From the NCBI RefSeq assembly GCF_017573505.1, contig NZ_JAGEOJ010000004.1:372001-436000 (forward strand): 64,000 nucleotides of DNA, written 5' to 3'. The notes under the pieces were generated by a model. It was not told the origin of the DNA, made no database searches, and saw nothing but the letters and a program-made list of their open reading frames with translations. Shown piece after piece: positions 42,423 to 51,105 of this stretch; the stretch's first letter is position 1, and every line of letters starts with the position of its first letter. The position numbers and the translations under genes are program-made. Origin of the DNA: Actinomadura barringtoniae (GTDB lineage: Bacteria; Actinomycetota; Actinomycetes; Streptosporangiales; Streptosporangiaceae).

Positions 42423-43541
42423 TCACCTGTCCGGTTCGTCGGGAGCTTCGCGGGCTTCGTACGGGAGGACGGCGTCGAGGCGGAAGCCGCCGTCCGGCGT
42501 CGGACCGGCCTCCAGGACGCCGCCGAGCAGGGCGACGCGTTCCCGCAGGCCGATCAGGCCCGCGCCGCCCCCGGGGAAGTGGCTTCTGTCGCTCCTGGGC
42601 CGGGTGTTCACCACCTTCACCTCGACCCGGTCGTCATTGAAGGCCACGACCACCGACGCCCGCGCGCCCGCCGCGTGTTTGAGCACGTTCGTCAGGCCCT
42701 CGCGCACCACCCGGTAGATCGCCTTGTCGACCGACCCGCGCAGCGCTTGCCTCGGCTGGTTGATCGACAGTTGAACGTCCAGGCCACGGCTTTCGAAGCC
42801 CGCCACCAGGGTGGGGATGTCGTCCACGCCCGACAGCGGCGCGCGCGGCGCCTCGTCCTGGTCCCCCAGCATCGTCAGGGTCTCGCGCAGCTCCTCCAGG
42901 GCCCGGCGCCCGGACTCGCGGATCCTGCGCGCCATCTCCGCCGTCCAGTCGCCGCCGCGGTCGCGCGCCACCTCCAGCGCCCCGGCGTCCACCACCATGA
43001 GGCTGACCCGGTGCGCGACCACGTCGTGCATCTCGCGTGCGATCCGTGCCCGCTCGTCCTGCCGCGCGGCCGCGGCGGCCAGTTCCGCCCGCTGCTCTGT
43101 CAGCCGCTGGTACCTGCGGAACATCCAGCCGATGAACGCCGCGCCGACGTACAGCGCCGACCAGAACAGCGCCCGGTCGAGCGGCGGCCCGTGCGGCGGC
43201 ACGCAGGCCGCGAACTGCAGGACGATCGCGAACACGGTCACGGCCACCACCCGCGTGGCCGCCCGTGCGAGCCCGGCCGCCGACGCGAGCCCGACGATCA
43301 GCAGGAACGGCGTCCACAGCAGGCCGTTCACCAGCGCGCAGAGGACCGCGACCGTGATCGGCCGGCGCCGCCGCACCAGCAGGACCAGGCATCCGGCCAG
43401 GGTGACGATCGCGAGCGCCGGCCTGTTCAGCCCCAGCAGGGTGCCCGACCCGGAAAAAGTGAGCGCGTCCCCGACGCTGTAGAGCATCACCGCCGCGGTG
43501 ATCCCGATATCGACGCCCAGCCGACGCCACGTACCGCGCAC
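42423..43541 (-). CDS. NarL-class sensor histidine kinase (orphan)
   Basis: A 372-aa HisKA_3-type kinase. The N-terminal membrane domain has about five hydrophobic segments (10-150), then a short coiled coil ('RRYQRLTEQRAELAAAAARQDERARIA'). The H-box is 'REMHDVVAH' with His172, and the HATPase domain has 'REGLTNVLKHA' (N-box) and 'GAGLIGLRERVALLGG' (G-box). Such kinases normally sit beside a LuxR/NarL response regulator, but none is present on either side: DUF2975-XRE follows and a methyltransferase precedes. The ligand is unknown. Confidence 0.9.
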   Translation of the reverse strand: MRGTWRRLGVDIGITAAVMLYSVGDALTFSGSGTLLGLNRPALAIVTLAGCLVLLVRRRRPITVAVLCALVNGLLWTPFLLIVGLASAAGLARAATRVVAVTVFAIVLQFAACVPPHGPPLDRALFWSALYVGAAFIGWMFRRYQRLTEQRAELAAAAARQDERARIAREMHDVVAHRVSLMVVDAGALEVARDRGGDWTAEMARRIRESGRRALEELRETLTMLGDQDEAPRAPLSGVDDIPTLVAGFESRGLDVQLSINQPRQALRGSVDKAIYRVVREGLTNVLKHAAGARASVVVAFNDDRVEVKVVNTRPRSDRSHFPGGGAGLIGLRERVALLGGVLEAGPTPDGGFRLDAVLPYEAREAPDEPDR

Positions 43542-43642
43542 ACGATCACGCTAGAGAGCCCGAAATCCCAGATCAACGACCTGAGCGCGGCGGGGCGAGC
43601 CGCCCTGGAACGACCCCGGAACGCACCCGAACGCGCCGCCGG

Positions 43643-44245
43643 TCAGCTTGTCCTGGTTCCTACCAGTAGCGAGTTGCGCAGGTCGGGCAGGACCACTTCG
43701 GTCGAGGTCAGCCTGGGGTCGCCGAAGAAGAGCCGCCGCTTGGGGTCGTCGGCGAGCAACGGTGAGCCGGGCGGCAGCGCCAGCTGCGGCGTCACGTCGT
43801 CCATGACGATGCGGCCGCCGAGACGCAGCAGGCCCACCAGGTCCGCCCCGCCGCCACCGCCGTCGCAGAAGAGGAGATCGAACGGCCCGCGTTCGGACAC
43901 GACGCTGAACGCGTCACCGGTGATGATCTGAACGCGCGGGTCGCCCGCCAGCAGTTCGCGGGCCACGCCGGCGTAGTCGTCGTTGATCTCGACCGTGATC
44001 AGCTCGCAGTCGGCGGGCATGGCACCGGCGATCCACGCGGCGCCGATCCCCACGCCGGTACCAAGCTCGCCGATACGCCCGCCGACGCACCCGGACGCGA
44101 GCACGGCGAGAAAGCGCCCCACACCGGGAAGCGACGCGGACGGGGCGGGAACGGCACCGGGCGCGTCCTGTCGAGCAAGTGCGAATCCAGCTCGCCGGGC
44201 AAGCAGCCGCGCGCGTGCCACCAGAGGCGGAATCTCCTCCACCAC
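43643..44245 (-). CDS. Class I SAM-dependent methyltransferase (O-methyltransferase-like)
   Basis: A 200-aa Rossmann methyltransferase: SAM motif I 'GELGTGVGIGAAW' (59-71), the ribose-binding acidic end 'LITVEIND', 'VQIITGDAF' and motif IV 'FDLLFCDGGGG'. It looks like caffeoyl-CoA/catechol O-methyltransferases, but the metal-binding Asp set is not clear. It starts at GTG 44245, 4 bp after the csoR-like stop, so it is probably co-transcribed with it. Confidence 0.8.
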   Translation of the reverse strand: MVEEIPPLVARARLLARRAGFALARQDAPGAVPAPSASLPGVGRFLAVLASGCVGGRIGELGTGVGIGAAWIAGAMPADCELITVEINDDYAGVARELLAGDPRVQIITGDAFSVVSERGPFDLLFCDGGGGGADLVGLLRLGGRIVMDDVTPQLALPPGSPLLADDPKRRLFFGDPRLTSTEVVLPDLRNSLLVGTRTS

Positions 44246-44249
44246 GATG

Positions 44250-44534
<285 letters not shown>

Positions 44535-44546
44535 TCAGGGCTCGAT

Positions 44547-44564
44547 GATACCTACGGGGGTATC
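44547..44564. promoter_or_regulatory. CsoR-type operator upstream of the csoR-like gene
   Basis: GATACCTACGGGGGTATC has perfect GATACC/GGTATC arms and a G-rich centre, 31 bp before the csoR-like ATG. It is the weakest of the three related sites. Confidence 0.6.
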
Positions 44565-44577
44565 CGGCCAGGCGGCG

Positions 44578-46725
44578 TCAGTCGTGGGAGAAGCGGACGT
44601 CGGGCAGGATCCGCGCGAGCCAGCCGGGGCACGCCCAGGCGGCGTGGCCGGTGACGCGGAGCAGGACCGGCAGCAGGACGAGCCGGACGAGGAACGCGTC
44701 GAGGAGGACCGCGACGCCCAGCACGATGCCCATCTCCTTGGGCGGCAGCGGCCCGGACAGGGCGAAGGTGAGGAACACCGCGACCATGACGCCGGCGGCG
44801 GCGAAGATGACGCGGCCCGAGTGCGCGAGAGCACCGACGGCGGCCTCGCGCGGGTCTCCGCTCTTCTCGTAGTGCTCCTTGGCGGAGGCGAGCAGGAAGA
44901 CGGTGTAGTCCATCGCGATCGCGAAGATCATGGCGAAGAAGAACACGGGCGCCCAGCCGTCCAGGAAGCCCTGCGGGGTGAAGCCGAGCAGGCCGGAGCC
45001 GTGGCCGTCCTGGAAGATCAGCCGGGCGGCGCCGAACGCGGCGGCGGTCGACAGCAGGCTGGTCAGCGCGCCCAGCAGCGCGATGAGCGGGGCCCGCAGC
45101 GCGAACAGCAACAGCAGGAAACCCAGCGCCAGAACGGTGCCGAGGACCAGCGGCGTCTTGCCGTCCAGCAGTGACTTGAGGTCGAGGTTCTCCACTGCGG
45201 CGCCGCCGACGAGGGCGGAGTCCGGCAGGCCGGCGCGGAGCCGGTCGACGGTCGTGGCGAGGGCCGGGTCGGACGGGTCGACCTTCGGAACGGCCTGGAT
45301 CAGGGTGAGGCCGGATCCGTCCGCGGACGGCATGCCGGGCGTCACGGCGGCGATCCCTGGATCGGCCTTCAGGACGCGCTGCGCATCACCGGCCTCGGAG
45401 GCGGGCGCGATGACCTGGAGCGCGCCGGGCGCACCGGGACCGAAGGCCTGCTGTACGACGGTGTAGCCGGTGCGGGCCGAGGCGTCGGAGGGGATGACGG
45501 TGATCGACGGCATCGCGGTGCGCAGCCCGATCACCGGCAGCGCGAGCGCGATCAGGACGGCGGCCGCGGCGAGGCCGAACAGGACGGGCCTGCGCCACAG
45601 GCGGGCTCCCCAGGCGGCGAAGCGGGGCGAACGGTGCTCCCCCGCCTTCACCCACGGCAGCGAACCCTTGTCGATCCTGTGCCCGAGCCTGCCGAGGACT
45701 GCGGGCAGCAGCGTCAGGGTCGCGGCCAGGACGAAGACGACGGCGAGCATGATCCCGCCCGCCATGGACCGGAACGCCGGCGACGGAACGAGCATGACGG
45801 CCGACAGGCTGACCAGGACCGTCACCCCCGACAGCAGGACCGCCTTACCCGCGGTGTCCATCGTCTCCACGACGGCCCGGCGCGGCTCGGAACGGGTGAG
45901 CGCGCCGCGGAACCGCATGACCAGGAACAGCGCGTAGTCGATGCCGAGCGCGAGCGCGAACATCATCGCGAAGTTCATCGCCCAGATCGAGATCGGGGTC
46001 AGCTCGTTCAGCAGCACCAGCGACCCGGCCGAGGCGGCCAGGCCCGCGAGGGTCAGCAGCAGCGGCAGCCCGGCCGCCACCAGCGACCCGAAGGCCAGCA
46101 CGAGGATCGCCAGGGTGACCGGCCACGACAGCATCTCCGACTTCATCATCGCGTCGTGGTTGGCGGTGTTGAAGTCGCTCCACAGCACCGACGACCCGGT
46201 CGCCGAGACCGTGATCCCGCCGCCGGACAGGGCCGCGAGGGGCCCCTTGAGGTCGTCGGCGGCCCGGACCATCTCGTTCGGGTCGGCGGCGGCCCCGGCG
46301 AGGATCACCGCGGTCCGCCCGTCGGGGCTGACGGTCGCCCCGGGCTGAGGCCGGACGATCTCGCCGATCCGGTCGTCGCCGTTCAGCAGCCGTACCGAAC
46401 GGTCGATCACGGCGGCGCCGGCGGGATCGGTGACGGGCCGGTCCGCCTTGACGACGACCTGGAGGGCGGTGGAGGCGTTGCCGCCGAAGTGCTTCTCGGC
46501 CAGCTCCCGCACCTGGACGGACGCCGACCCGTCGGCCTGCCACCCCGCCCCCGACAGGGCGGAGTTCACCTGCGGCGCGAACGCGCCCAGCACGATGACC
46601 AGGCCCAGCCAGGTCAGGACGACCAGCCGGAAGTGCCCGGCCGCCCATCCGCCCAGCCTGCCCAGCGGTCCCCGCCGCCCCGCGCCGGAGGCCTTCCGGC
46701 TCCGTTCCGCCTGTGCGGTCCCCAT
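44578..46725 (-). CDS. MMPL-family RND transporter
   Basis: A 715-aa MmpL/ActII-3-type transporter with the two-fold arrangement: a membrane helix near 35, an extracytoplasmic loop of about 130 residues, then five or six helices, repeated. The Asp-Tyr proton-relay pairs appear in both halves ('GIDYALFLVMRFR' and 'AMDYTVFLLASA'). It exports lipids, drugs or siderophore-like compounds; the cargo is unknown. ATG 46725 follows GGGAGGAAG. The longer open frame would read through the operator. Two CsoR-type palindromes lie 25 and 62 bp upstream, placing it under the downstream His-less CsoR. Confidence 0.9.
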   Translation of the reverse strand: MGTAQAERSRKASGAGRRGPLGRLGGWAAGHFRLVVLTWLGLVIVLGAFAPQVNSALSGAGWQADGSASVQVRELAEKHFGGNASTALQVVVKADRPVTDPAGAAVIDRSVRLLNGDDRIGEIVRPQPGATVSPDGRTAVILAGAAADPNEMVRAADDLKGPLAALSGGGITVSATGSSVLWSDFNTANHDAMMKSEMLSWPVTLAILVLAFGSLVAAGLPLLLTLAGLAASAGSLVLLNELTPISIWAMNFAMMFALALGIDYALFLVMRFRGALTRSEPRRAVVETMDTAGKAVLLSGVTVLVSLSAVMLVPSPAFRSMAGGIMLAVVFVLAATLTLLPAVLGRLGHRIDKGSLPWVKAGEHRSPRFAAWGARLWRRPVLFGLAAAAVLIALALPVIGLRTAMPSITVIPSDASARTGYTVVQQAFGPGAPGALQVIAPASEAGDAQRVLKADPGIAAVTPGMPSADGSGLTLIQAVPKVDPSDPALATTVDRLRAGLPDSALVGGAAVENLDLKSLLDGKTPLVLGTVLALGFLLLLFALRAPLIALLGALTSLLSTAAAFGAARLIFQDGHGSGLLGFTPQGFLDGWAPVFFFAMIFAIAMDYTVFLLASAKEHYEKSGDPREAAVGALAHSGRVIFAAAGVMVAVFLTFALSGPLPPKEMGIVLGVAVLLDAFLVRLVLLPVLLRVTGHAAWACPGWLARILPDVRFSHD

Positions 46726-46749
46726 GCGGCTTCCTCCCGCTCGCTTCAT

Positions 46750-46765
46750 ATACCCCTGGGGGTAT
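46750..46765. promoter_or_regulatory. CsoR-type operator, MmpL proximal
   Basis: ATACCCCTGGGGGTAT: perfect 7-bp arms ATACCCC/GGGGTAT around two bases, the classic CsoR-family operator form. Confidence 0.75.
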
Positions 46766-46786
46766 CGTCCGCGGCGAGCATACCTC

Positions 46787-46802
46787 ATACCCCAGGGGGT
46801 AT
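46787..46802. promoter_or_regulatory. CsoR-type operator, MmpL distal
   Basis: ATACCCCAGGGGGTAT: perfect 7-bp arms, 37 bp centre-to-centre from the proximal site. A candidate -10 TATGCT (minus strand, 46783-46778) lies between the two. Confidence 0.75.
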
Positions 46803-46868
46803 CTGCGGCACGGGAGGATGGACCTCGGATCAGGCGGGGCGGCGTGGGCGCCGGCGCTCAGCGGGCGT

Positions 46869-47162
46869 TCACTGCACGTCGGTCGAGAAGCTGTTGACGG
46901 CCAGGCCCTCGCCGCCCTGCCAGGGCTCGAAGCCGGCCTGGACGCTGGTCAGGTACCAGGAGCCGTCGACGCGGGTGCGGCCGTCGACGTCGTTGATGAA
47001 GTCCTTGACGTTGACGGACCAGCCGCCGATCGCCGACGGCGCGACGTAGGAGACGACGTCGTTCCCGCCGTTGTTGCCCTGCCAGACCTCCCAGGAGCGA
47101 CCCCCGATCGTGGTCGTGCCGACCGGGCCGCCGACCGAGTTGAATCCCTTGCCTGGAAAGGG
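46869..47162 (-). pseudogene. C-terminal remnant of a GH12 endoglucanase
   Basis: 97 sense codons plus TGA, with no start codon. The translation reads 'GKGFNSVGGPVGTTTIGG', 'RSWEVWQGNNGGNDVVSYV', 'WSVNVKDFINDV' and 'WYLTSVQAGFEPWQGGEG', ending 'LAVNSFSTDVQ'. These are the last strands of a family 12 glycoside hydrolase, including the acid/base Glu in GFEPW. The signal peptide, the N-terminal two-thirds and the nucleophile Glu are absent. The fragment begins directly after the tetR TAG stop and in the same frame, so a deletion or rearrangement joined the two. The frame is otherwise undamaged, suggesting a recent event. Confidence 0.8.
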
Positions 47163-47708
47163 CTAGGGCGTCATCAGGGGGATGATCTGGGCGCGGATGT
47201 CATGGGCGGTGAGGGGCGTGCCGTGCAGGAGGTGGTGCTGGAGAACGAGCGCGGTGCCCAGGTCGGCCCGGGTGTCGAGGTCGGCGACGGGGCCGATGGC
47301 TCGGCGCAGCCGCTCGCGGGCGGCCTCCTGGAAGGGGCGGAGCTTGGCCTCGCGTACGGCGGAGGCCACCTCGGACGCGGGGTCGGCCAGCAGGACCGAC
47401 AGGAGCGCGCCGTGGCGGGAGAGCTCCTTGGCGAGGCCCGCCAGCACCGCGACCAGGTCTTCGACCGGGTCGTCGGTGGGCTCGGCCTGGTCGGCGGGCG
47501 CGGCGGCGCGCAGGGCGTCGACGACCAGCGCGTACTTGGTCGGCCAGCGCCGGTAGAGCGAGCCGAGACCGACCCCGGCCCTGCGGCCGACGTCGGCCAC
47601 GCGCAGCCGCTCGTAACCGCCGTCGTCCAGCCGGGCCAGCGTCTCCTGCAGGATCGCCCGATCGACGTCCGGGTCGCGGGGCCGCCCTCGTCGCCTTTCG
47701 GTGCTCAT
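47163..47708 (-). CDS. TetR-family transcriptional regulator
   Basis: A 181-aa regulator: N-terminal helix-turn-helix 'RAILQETLARLDDGGYERLRVADVGRRAGVGLGSLYRRWPTKYALVVDAL', then a variable ligand domain ending 'HDIRAQIIPLMTP'. ATG 47708 gives the usual Arg-rich MSTERRRGRPRD start. Upstream ATGs lie in the operator. The C-terminus directly abuts a GH12 remnant in the same frame and may be truncated or altered by that junction; TetR proteins usually run slightly longer. The GAAATG-n2-CATTTC palindrome upstream is its likely own operator. No other obvious target is adjacent. Confidence 0.87.
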   Translation of the reverse strand: MSTERRRGRPRDPDVDRAILQETLARLDDGGYERLRVADVGRRAGVGLGSLYRRWPTKYALVVDALRAAAPADQAEPTDDPVEDLVAVLAGLAKELSRHGALLSVLLADPASEVASAVREAKLRPFQEAARERLRRAIGPVADLDTRADLGTALVLQHHLLHGTPLTAHDIRAQIIPLMTP

Positions 47709-47715
47709 CGTGATC

Positions 47716-47738
47716 AGCATAACAGAAATGGTCATTTC
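47716..47738 (-). promoter_or_regulatory. tetR operator and -10 element
   Basis: GAAATGGTCATTTC (47725-47738) has perfect 6-bp arms. On the minus strand a -10 TATGCT (47721-47716) follows at once, so bound repressor would cover the -35/-10 spacer. Confidence 0.6.
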
Positions 47739-47777
47739 CGTAATTGCCGGTCACCCGCGCCAGCGCCGTTCAGCGGC

Positions 47778-48089
47778 TCAGGGCAGCCGCTCGTACAGGA
47801 CCACCGGGTTGCCGCCCGGGTCGGTGACCACCAGCCGGCGTTCGTGCGGCCCGGTCACCGGCTCGCCGCCTGCGGCGAACGCGTCCAGGTCGTCGACCTC
47901 GATGCTCAGCACCATCCGGCCTGGGACGGGCTGCTGCGACTCGTCCGCCAGTCCGATCGTGGTCGTGCCGTCGGTGAGGGCGGCGTACCGGTCGCCGTCG
48001 CGGAACCTCAGCGTCAGCCCGAGCGAGGCGTAGAACTCCAGCTGCGCGTCCAGGTCGGCGGCCGGGACGATCACATGTCCGATCTTCAT
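47778..48089 (-). CDS. VOC (glyoxalase-fold) protein
   Basis: A 103-aa single VOC unit pair: 'KIGHVIVPAADLDAQLEFYASLGLTLRFRDGDRYAALTDG' and 'VLSIEVDDLDAFAAGGEPVTG', then 'VVTDPGGNPVVLYE'. Metal-ligand His and Glu positions (His5, Glu100 region) are kept. It could be a lyase, isomerase or binding protein. The ATG overlaps the stop of LLM A (ATGA). It is the last gene of the seven-gene LLM operon. Confidence 0.8.
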   Translation of the reverse strand: MKIGHVIVPAADLDAQLEFYASLGLTLRFRDGDRYAALTDGTTTIGLADESQQPVPGRMVLSIEVDDLDAFAAGGEPVTGPHERRLVVTDPGGNPVVLYERLP

Positions 48090-49069
48090 GGGCGGAACCT
48101 CGGCATCACGTCGCGGGCGAACCTCTCCACGATCTCGAAGGACCGCTCGATGGGCAGGCCGAGCCACTGCGCCCGGAACACGAAGTGATTGAACCCGGCC
48201 TGCGCGAAGTCCTCGATCTTGGCGGCGATGTCGTCGGGCGACCCGAAGAAGAGCGCCTTGTGCTTGATGCCCTCCCACTGCGTGTCGAAGTAGTCCATGC
48301 CGTACTGGACGTACTCGTTGTACGAGGCGCGCACGGCGGTGCCGGCGATCTCGTACGCCTCCTCGAACGAGTCGGCCACGCACAGGTCGCGGTGGATCGG
48401 GAGGACCGCGCCCTCCTCGCCGAATCCCGCTGCCTTGCGTTCGGCCCGGTAGTCGGCGAGGTTGCCCACGGCCCAGTTGCGGCGGACGTTCGACGGCGCG
48501 ATCCAGGGGTGGCCCTGGCCGGCGATGCGCTTGATGCCGATCGGCCCGTTCGCCCCGACCCAGACGGGCGGCCCGGGCTTCTGCGCGGGCAGGACACTGC
48601 AGCGCACGCCCTCGATCTGGAAATGCTGCCCCTGGTGGGAGATCTTCTCGCCGGTCCAGAGCTTCCGCATCACCTCCAGGGACTCGTTCATCCGCGAGAC
48701 GCGGGTGCGGCGCTCAATCCCGAACGCGTTGAACTCGTCCTCGCGGTACCCCGACCCGATGCCCAGCACGAACCTGCCGCCGGACATCTGGTCGATGGTC
48801 GCGATCTCCTCCGCCCAGTGCACGGGATGCCCCATCGGGAGGATGAGGATGCCCGTGCCGATCCGCATGTCACCCGAGTGGTCGATCAGCCGCGACAGCA
48901 GGGGCAGCGGCTGCGGCGTGCTCAACGACGACAGGTAGTGGTGGATGCCGAAGACCGAGTCGTAGCCGAGGTCCCGGACGTGCTGGGTGAACTCGACGAG
49001 CTCGCCCGTGCGGCGGTTGAGGTCGTCGCCGAATTCGTACTGGTGGTCGAGGAGGACTCCGAACTTCAC
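48086..49069 (-). CDS. LLM-class (probably F420-dependent) oxidoreductase A
   Basis: A 327-aa luciferase-like protein: 'MKFGVLLDHQYEFGDDL', 'GTGILILPMGHPVHWAEEIATIDQMSGGRFVLGIGSGYREDEFNAFG', 'PPVWVGANGPIGIKRIAG' and 'FRAQWLGLPIERSFEIVERFARDVMPRF'. It is the closest in-window relative of LLM B (both begin MKFG...HQY...DDL and share the ending pattern). Reductive or oxidative attack on an acyl or ring intermediate is likely. It lies 7 bp downstream of the crotonase and overlaps the VOC gene. Confidence 0.9.
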   Translation of the reverse strand: MKFGVLLDHQYEFGDDLNRRTGELVEFTQHVRDLGYDSVFGIHHYLSSLSTPQPLPLLSRLIDHSGDMRIGTGILILPMGHPVHWAEEIATIDQMSGGRFVLGIGSGYREDEFNAFGIERRTRVSRMNESLEVMRKLWTGEKISHQGQHFQIEGVRCSVLPAQKPGPPVWVGANGPIGIKRIAGQGHPWIAPSNVRRNWAVGNLADYRAERKAAGFGEEGAVLPIHRDLCVADSFEEAYEIAGTAVRASYNEYVQYGMDYFDTQWEGIKHKALFFGSPDDIAAKIEDFAQAGFNHFVFRAQWLGLPIERSFEIVERFARDVMPRFRP

Positions 49070-49076
49070 GGCGCTC

Positions 49077-50051
49077 CTACTCTTCCTCGGCGGAACGGGT
49101 CTCGCTCAGCCGGAAGTAGGGCGCGACCAGCATGTCGCGCTCCTCCAGGGCCTTGGCGACGCCCTTCTCGCGGCGTGCCCTGAGGAAGTTCCAGTCGCCG
49201 TCCTCGAACGCGACGTTGGTGGCCCAGCCGTGCCCGACCCAGCCGGTCATGGCGCCGAGCCCCTTGCCGCGGGCCTCCATCACGACCTGCATCATCGACT
49301 TGCCCATCATCAGCGAGTCGAGCGGCATGACCGCGATCGCGTCGGCGTAGTCGTCCACCCACTTCTGCAGCTCGTCCGGCTCGACGACCTTGGTGACCAG
49401 GCCCTTGCGCTCGCCCTCCTCGGCGCCGATGGCGCGCATGGTGAGCATGACGTCCTTCATGGTCGTCAGGCCGACCTTCTCGATCCAGTGGTACATGTCC
49501 TGCGGGCCGGGGCCGAGGTAGCGGAACGCGGGGTGGGTGAACTTGGCGTTCGGCGTCGCGATGACGATGTCGGCCGACAGCGCGATCTGGAAGTGGCCGC
49601 CGTAGCAGTAGCCCTGCACCTGGCAGATGGTCGCCTTGAGCGACTCGATGATCGGGCGGGTGAAGCCGGAGCTGAGCACGTTGCGGTCGGGCAGGATGCG
49701 CTGGCGCTGGGCCGGGCGGCGGCGCGAGGCCTTGTCGGTGCCCGACTTGTAGCCGATGTAGTGGCCGAGCTCCGCGGCGTCGGCGCCGGTGCCGAAGTGG
49801 TCGCCCTCGCCCTTGAAGACGATGACCTTCACGCGGTCGTCGGCCTCGGCCTCGCGGACCAGGTCGCCGACGCGCTCGAACGCGGCGACCGGGATGGCGT
49901 TCAGCCGGTCGGGGCGGTCGAAGGTGATGGTGGCGACCGAGCGCTTCTCGTCCACGTCGTACTTGACGTAGGAGGCGATGACCTCGGGGTCGACCTCCAT
50001 GTTGGCGACGTCCCACTGGTTTTCCAGGAGCTCTGCTTCGGTCTTCTTCAT
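49077..50051 (-). CDS. Enoyl-CoA hydratase/isomerase (crotonase) family protein
   Basis: A 324-aa crotonase: 'SVATITFDRPDRLNAIPVAAF', the first oxyanion-hole strand 'GDHFGTGADAAELG', and the second 'CQVQGYCYGGHFQIALSADIVIATPNAKFTHPAFRYLG'. The usual catalytic Glu pair of hydratases is not evident, so isomerase, hydrolase or ring-cleaving activity on a CoA thioester is possible. It is longer than typical (about 260 aa), with an extended N-terminus and C-terminus. It is separated from LLM B by 58 bp, the largest gap in the operon. Confidence 0.85.
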   Translation of the reverse strand: MKKTEAELLENQWDVANMEVDPEVIASYVKYDVDEKRSVATITFDRPDRLNAIPVAAFERVGDLVREAEADDRVKVIVFKGEGDHFGTGADAAELGHYIGYKSGTDKASRRRPAQRQRILPDRNVLSSGFTRPIIESLKATICQVQGYCYGGHFQIALSADIVIATPNAKFTHPAFRYLGPGPQDMYHWIEKVGLTTMKDVMLTMRAIGAEEGERKGLVTKVVEPDELQKWVDDYADAIAVMPLDSLMMGKSMMQVVMEARGKGLGAMTGWVGHGWATNVAFEDGDWNFLRARREKGVAKALEERDMLVAPYFRLSETRSAEEE

Positions 50052-50109
50052 GGCTCTCCTCAGATGTCGGGGTGGTCGGCGGAAGGCGGGTCGGCGGAAC
50101 GAGGGATGG

Positions 50110-51105
50110 TCAGCGGAAGGCGGGGAAGACCTCGGCGGCGAACAGCCGCAGCGAGTCGTGGATCTTCTCGGGCGGCATCCCGAGCCAGCCCGGGCGGAAG
50201 ATCAGGTGGTCGAAGCCCATCTCCCGGAGGGCCGAGATCCGTTCGATGAGGAACTCCGGCGAGCCCAGCAGCAGCGTGTTGCGCACGAGGTCGTCGAAGC
50301 GGTCCCGCTGCCAGCGCAGGGCCGGATACTCGGCGTACGTCGAGTACTCGACGCGGGCGTGCGGCAGGGCGGTCTCCACGGCCTGCTCGGTGCTCGGCGC
50401 GCAGTACAGCTCCACGCCGATCGGCCGTTCGACCGAGGCGGGGTCCGCGCCGAACTCGACGAGCGCGTCGTTGTAGACGGCCAGGTGCTCGGGCAGGTAC
50501 TTGCGGCTGGGCGAGTTGCCCGGCGCGTACCAGGCGTCGCCCAGGCGCGCGGCGCGGCGCACGGCCTTCTTGCCGCCCGCGCCGACCCAGATCGGCGGGC
50601 CGCCGGGCGTCAGCGGCCGGATGCCGATGGACGCGTCGTGCAGCGGGTAGAACTCGCCGTCGTGGTCGACCGTCTCACCGGTCCACAGCTCCCGGATGAG
50701 CCGGATGCCCTCGTCGAACCGCCGGAACCGGGTCTCGGGGTCGATGCCGAACGCGGCGAACTCGTTCTCGCGGTACCCGGCCCCGACGCCGAGGACGACC
50801 CGCCCGCCCGACAGGTGGTCGAGGGTCGCGAACTCCTCCGCCACGTGCACCGGGTGGAACAGCGGCAGCAGCAGGATCCCGGTCCCGAGGGTCATGTCGC
50901 CCGACCGCGGGATGAGGCTCGCCATCATGGAGATGGGCTGGGGCGTCGCCAGGTTGGACTGGAAGTGGTTGATCGTCCACACCGAGTCGTAACCCAGCTC
51001 CGCGGCCAGTTCGACGGTCCCGAACAGCTCGTCCAGGTGCTTGCCGAGGTCGTCCTCGTGCGCGTACTGGTGCGACGCCATGATCCCGAACTTCATGGGT
51101 TTCAC
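50110..51105 (-). CDS. LLM-class (probably F420-dependent) oxidoreductase B
   Basis: A 331-aa luciferase-like protein: 'MKFGIMASHQYAHEDDL', 'GTGILLLPLFHPVHVAEEFATLDHLSGGRVVLGVGAGYRENEFAAFG', 'PPIWVGAGGKKAVRRAARLGDAW' and 'FRPGWLGMPPEKIHDSL'. The GTG at 51105 overlaps the ligase stop (GTGA) and has GGAGGAG 7 bp upstream; ATG 51096 is the alternative. It is paralogous to LLM A. Confidence 0.9.
   Translation of the reverse strand: MKPMKFGIMASHQYAHEDDLGKHLDELFGTVELAAELGYDSVWTINHFQSNLATPQPISMMASLIPRSGDMTLGTGILLLPLFHPVHVAEEFATLDHLSGGRVVLGVGAGYRENEFAAFGIDPETRFRRFDEGIRLIRELWTGETVDHDGEFYPLHDASIGIRPLTPGGPPIWVGAGGKKAVRRAARLGDAWYAPGNSPSRKYLPEHLAVYNDALVEFGADPASVERPIGVELYCAPSTEQAVETALPHARVEYSTYAEYPALRWQRDRFDDLVRNTLLLGSPEFLIERISALREMGFDHLIFRPGWLGMPPEKIHDSLRLFAAEVFPAFR

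Noticed and set aside
46726..46788. Longer start for the MmpL gene (ATG-like codons at 46788 or 46749)
   Set aside because: It would translate through a CsoR operator. ATG 46725 has a strong GGGAGGAAG site.
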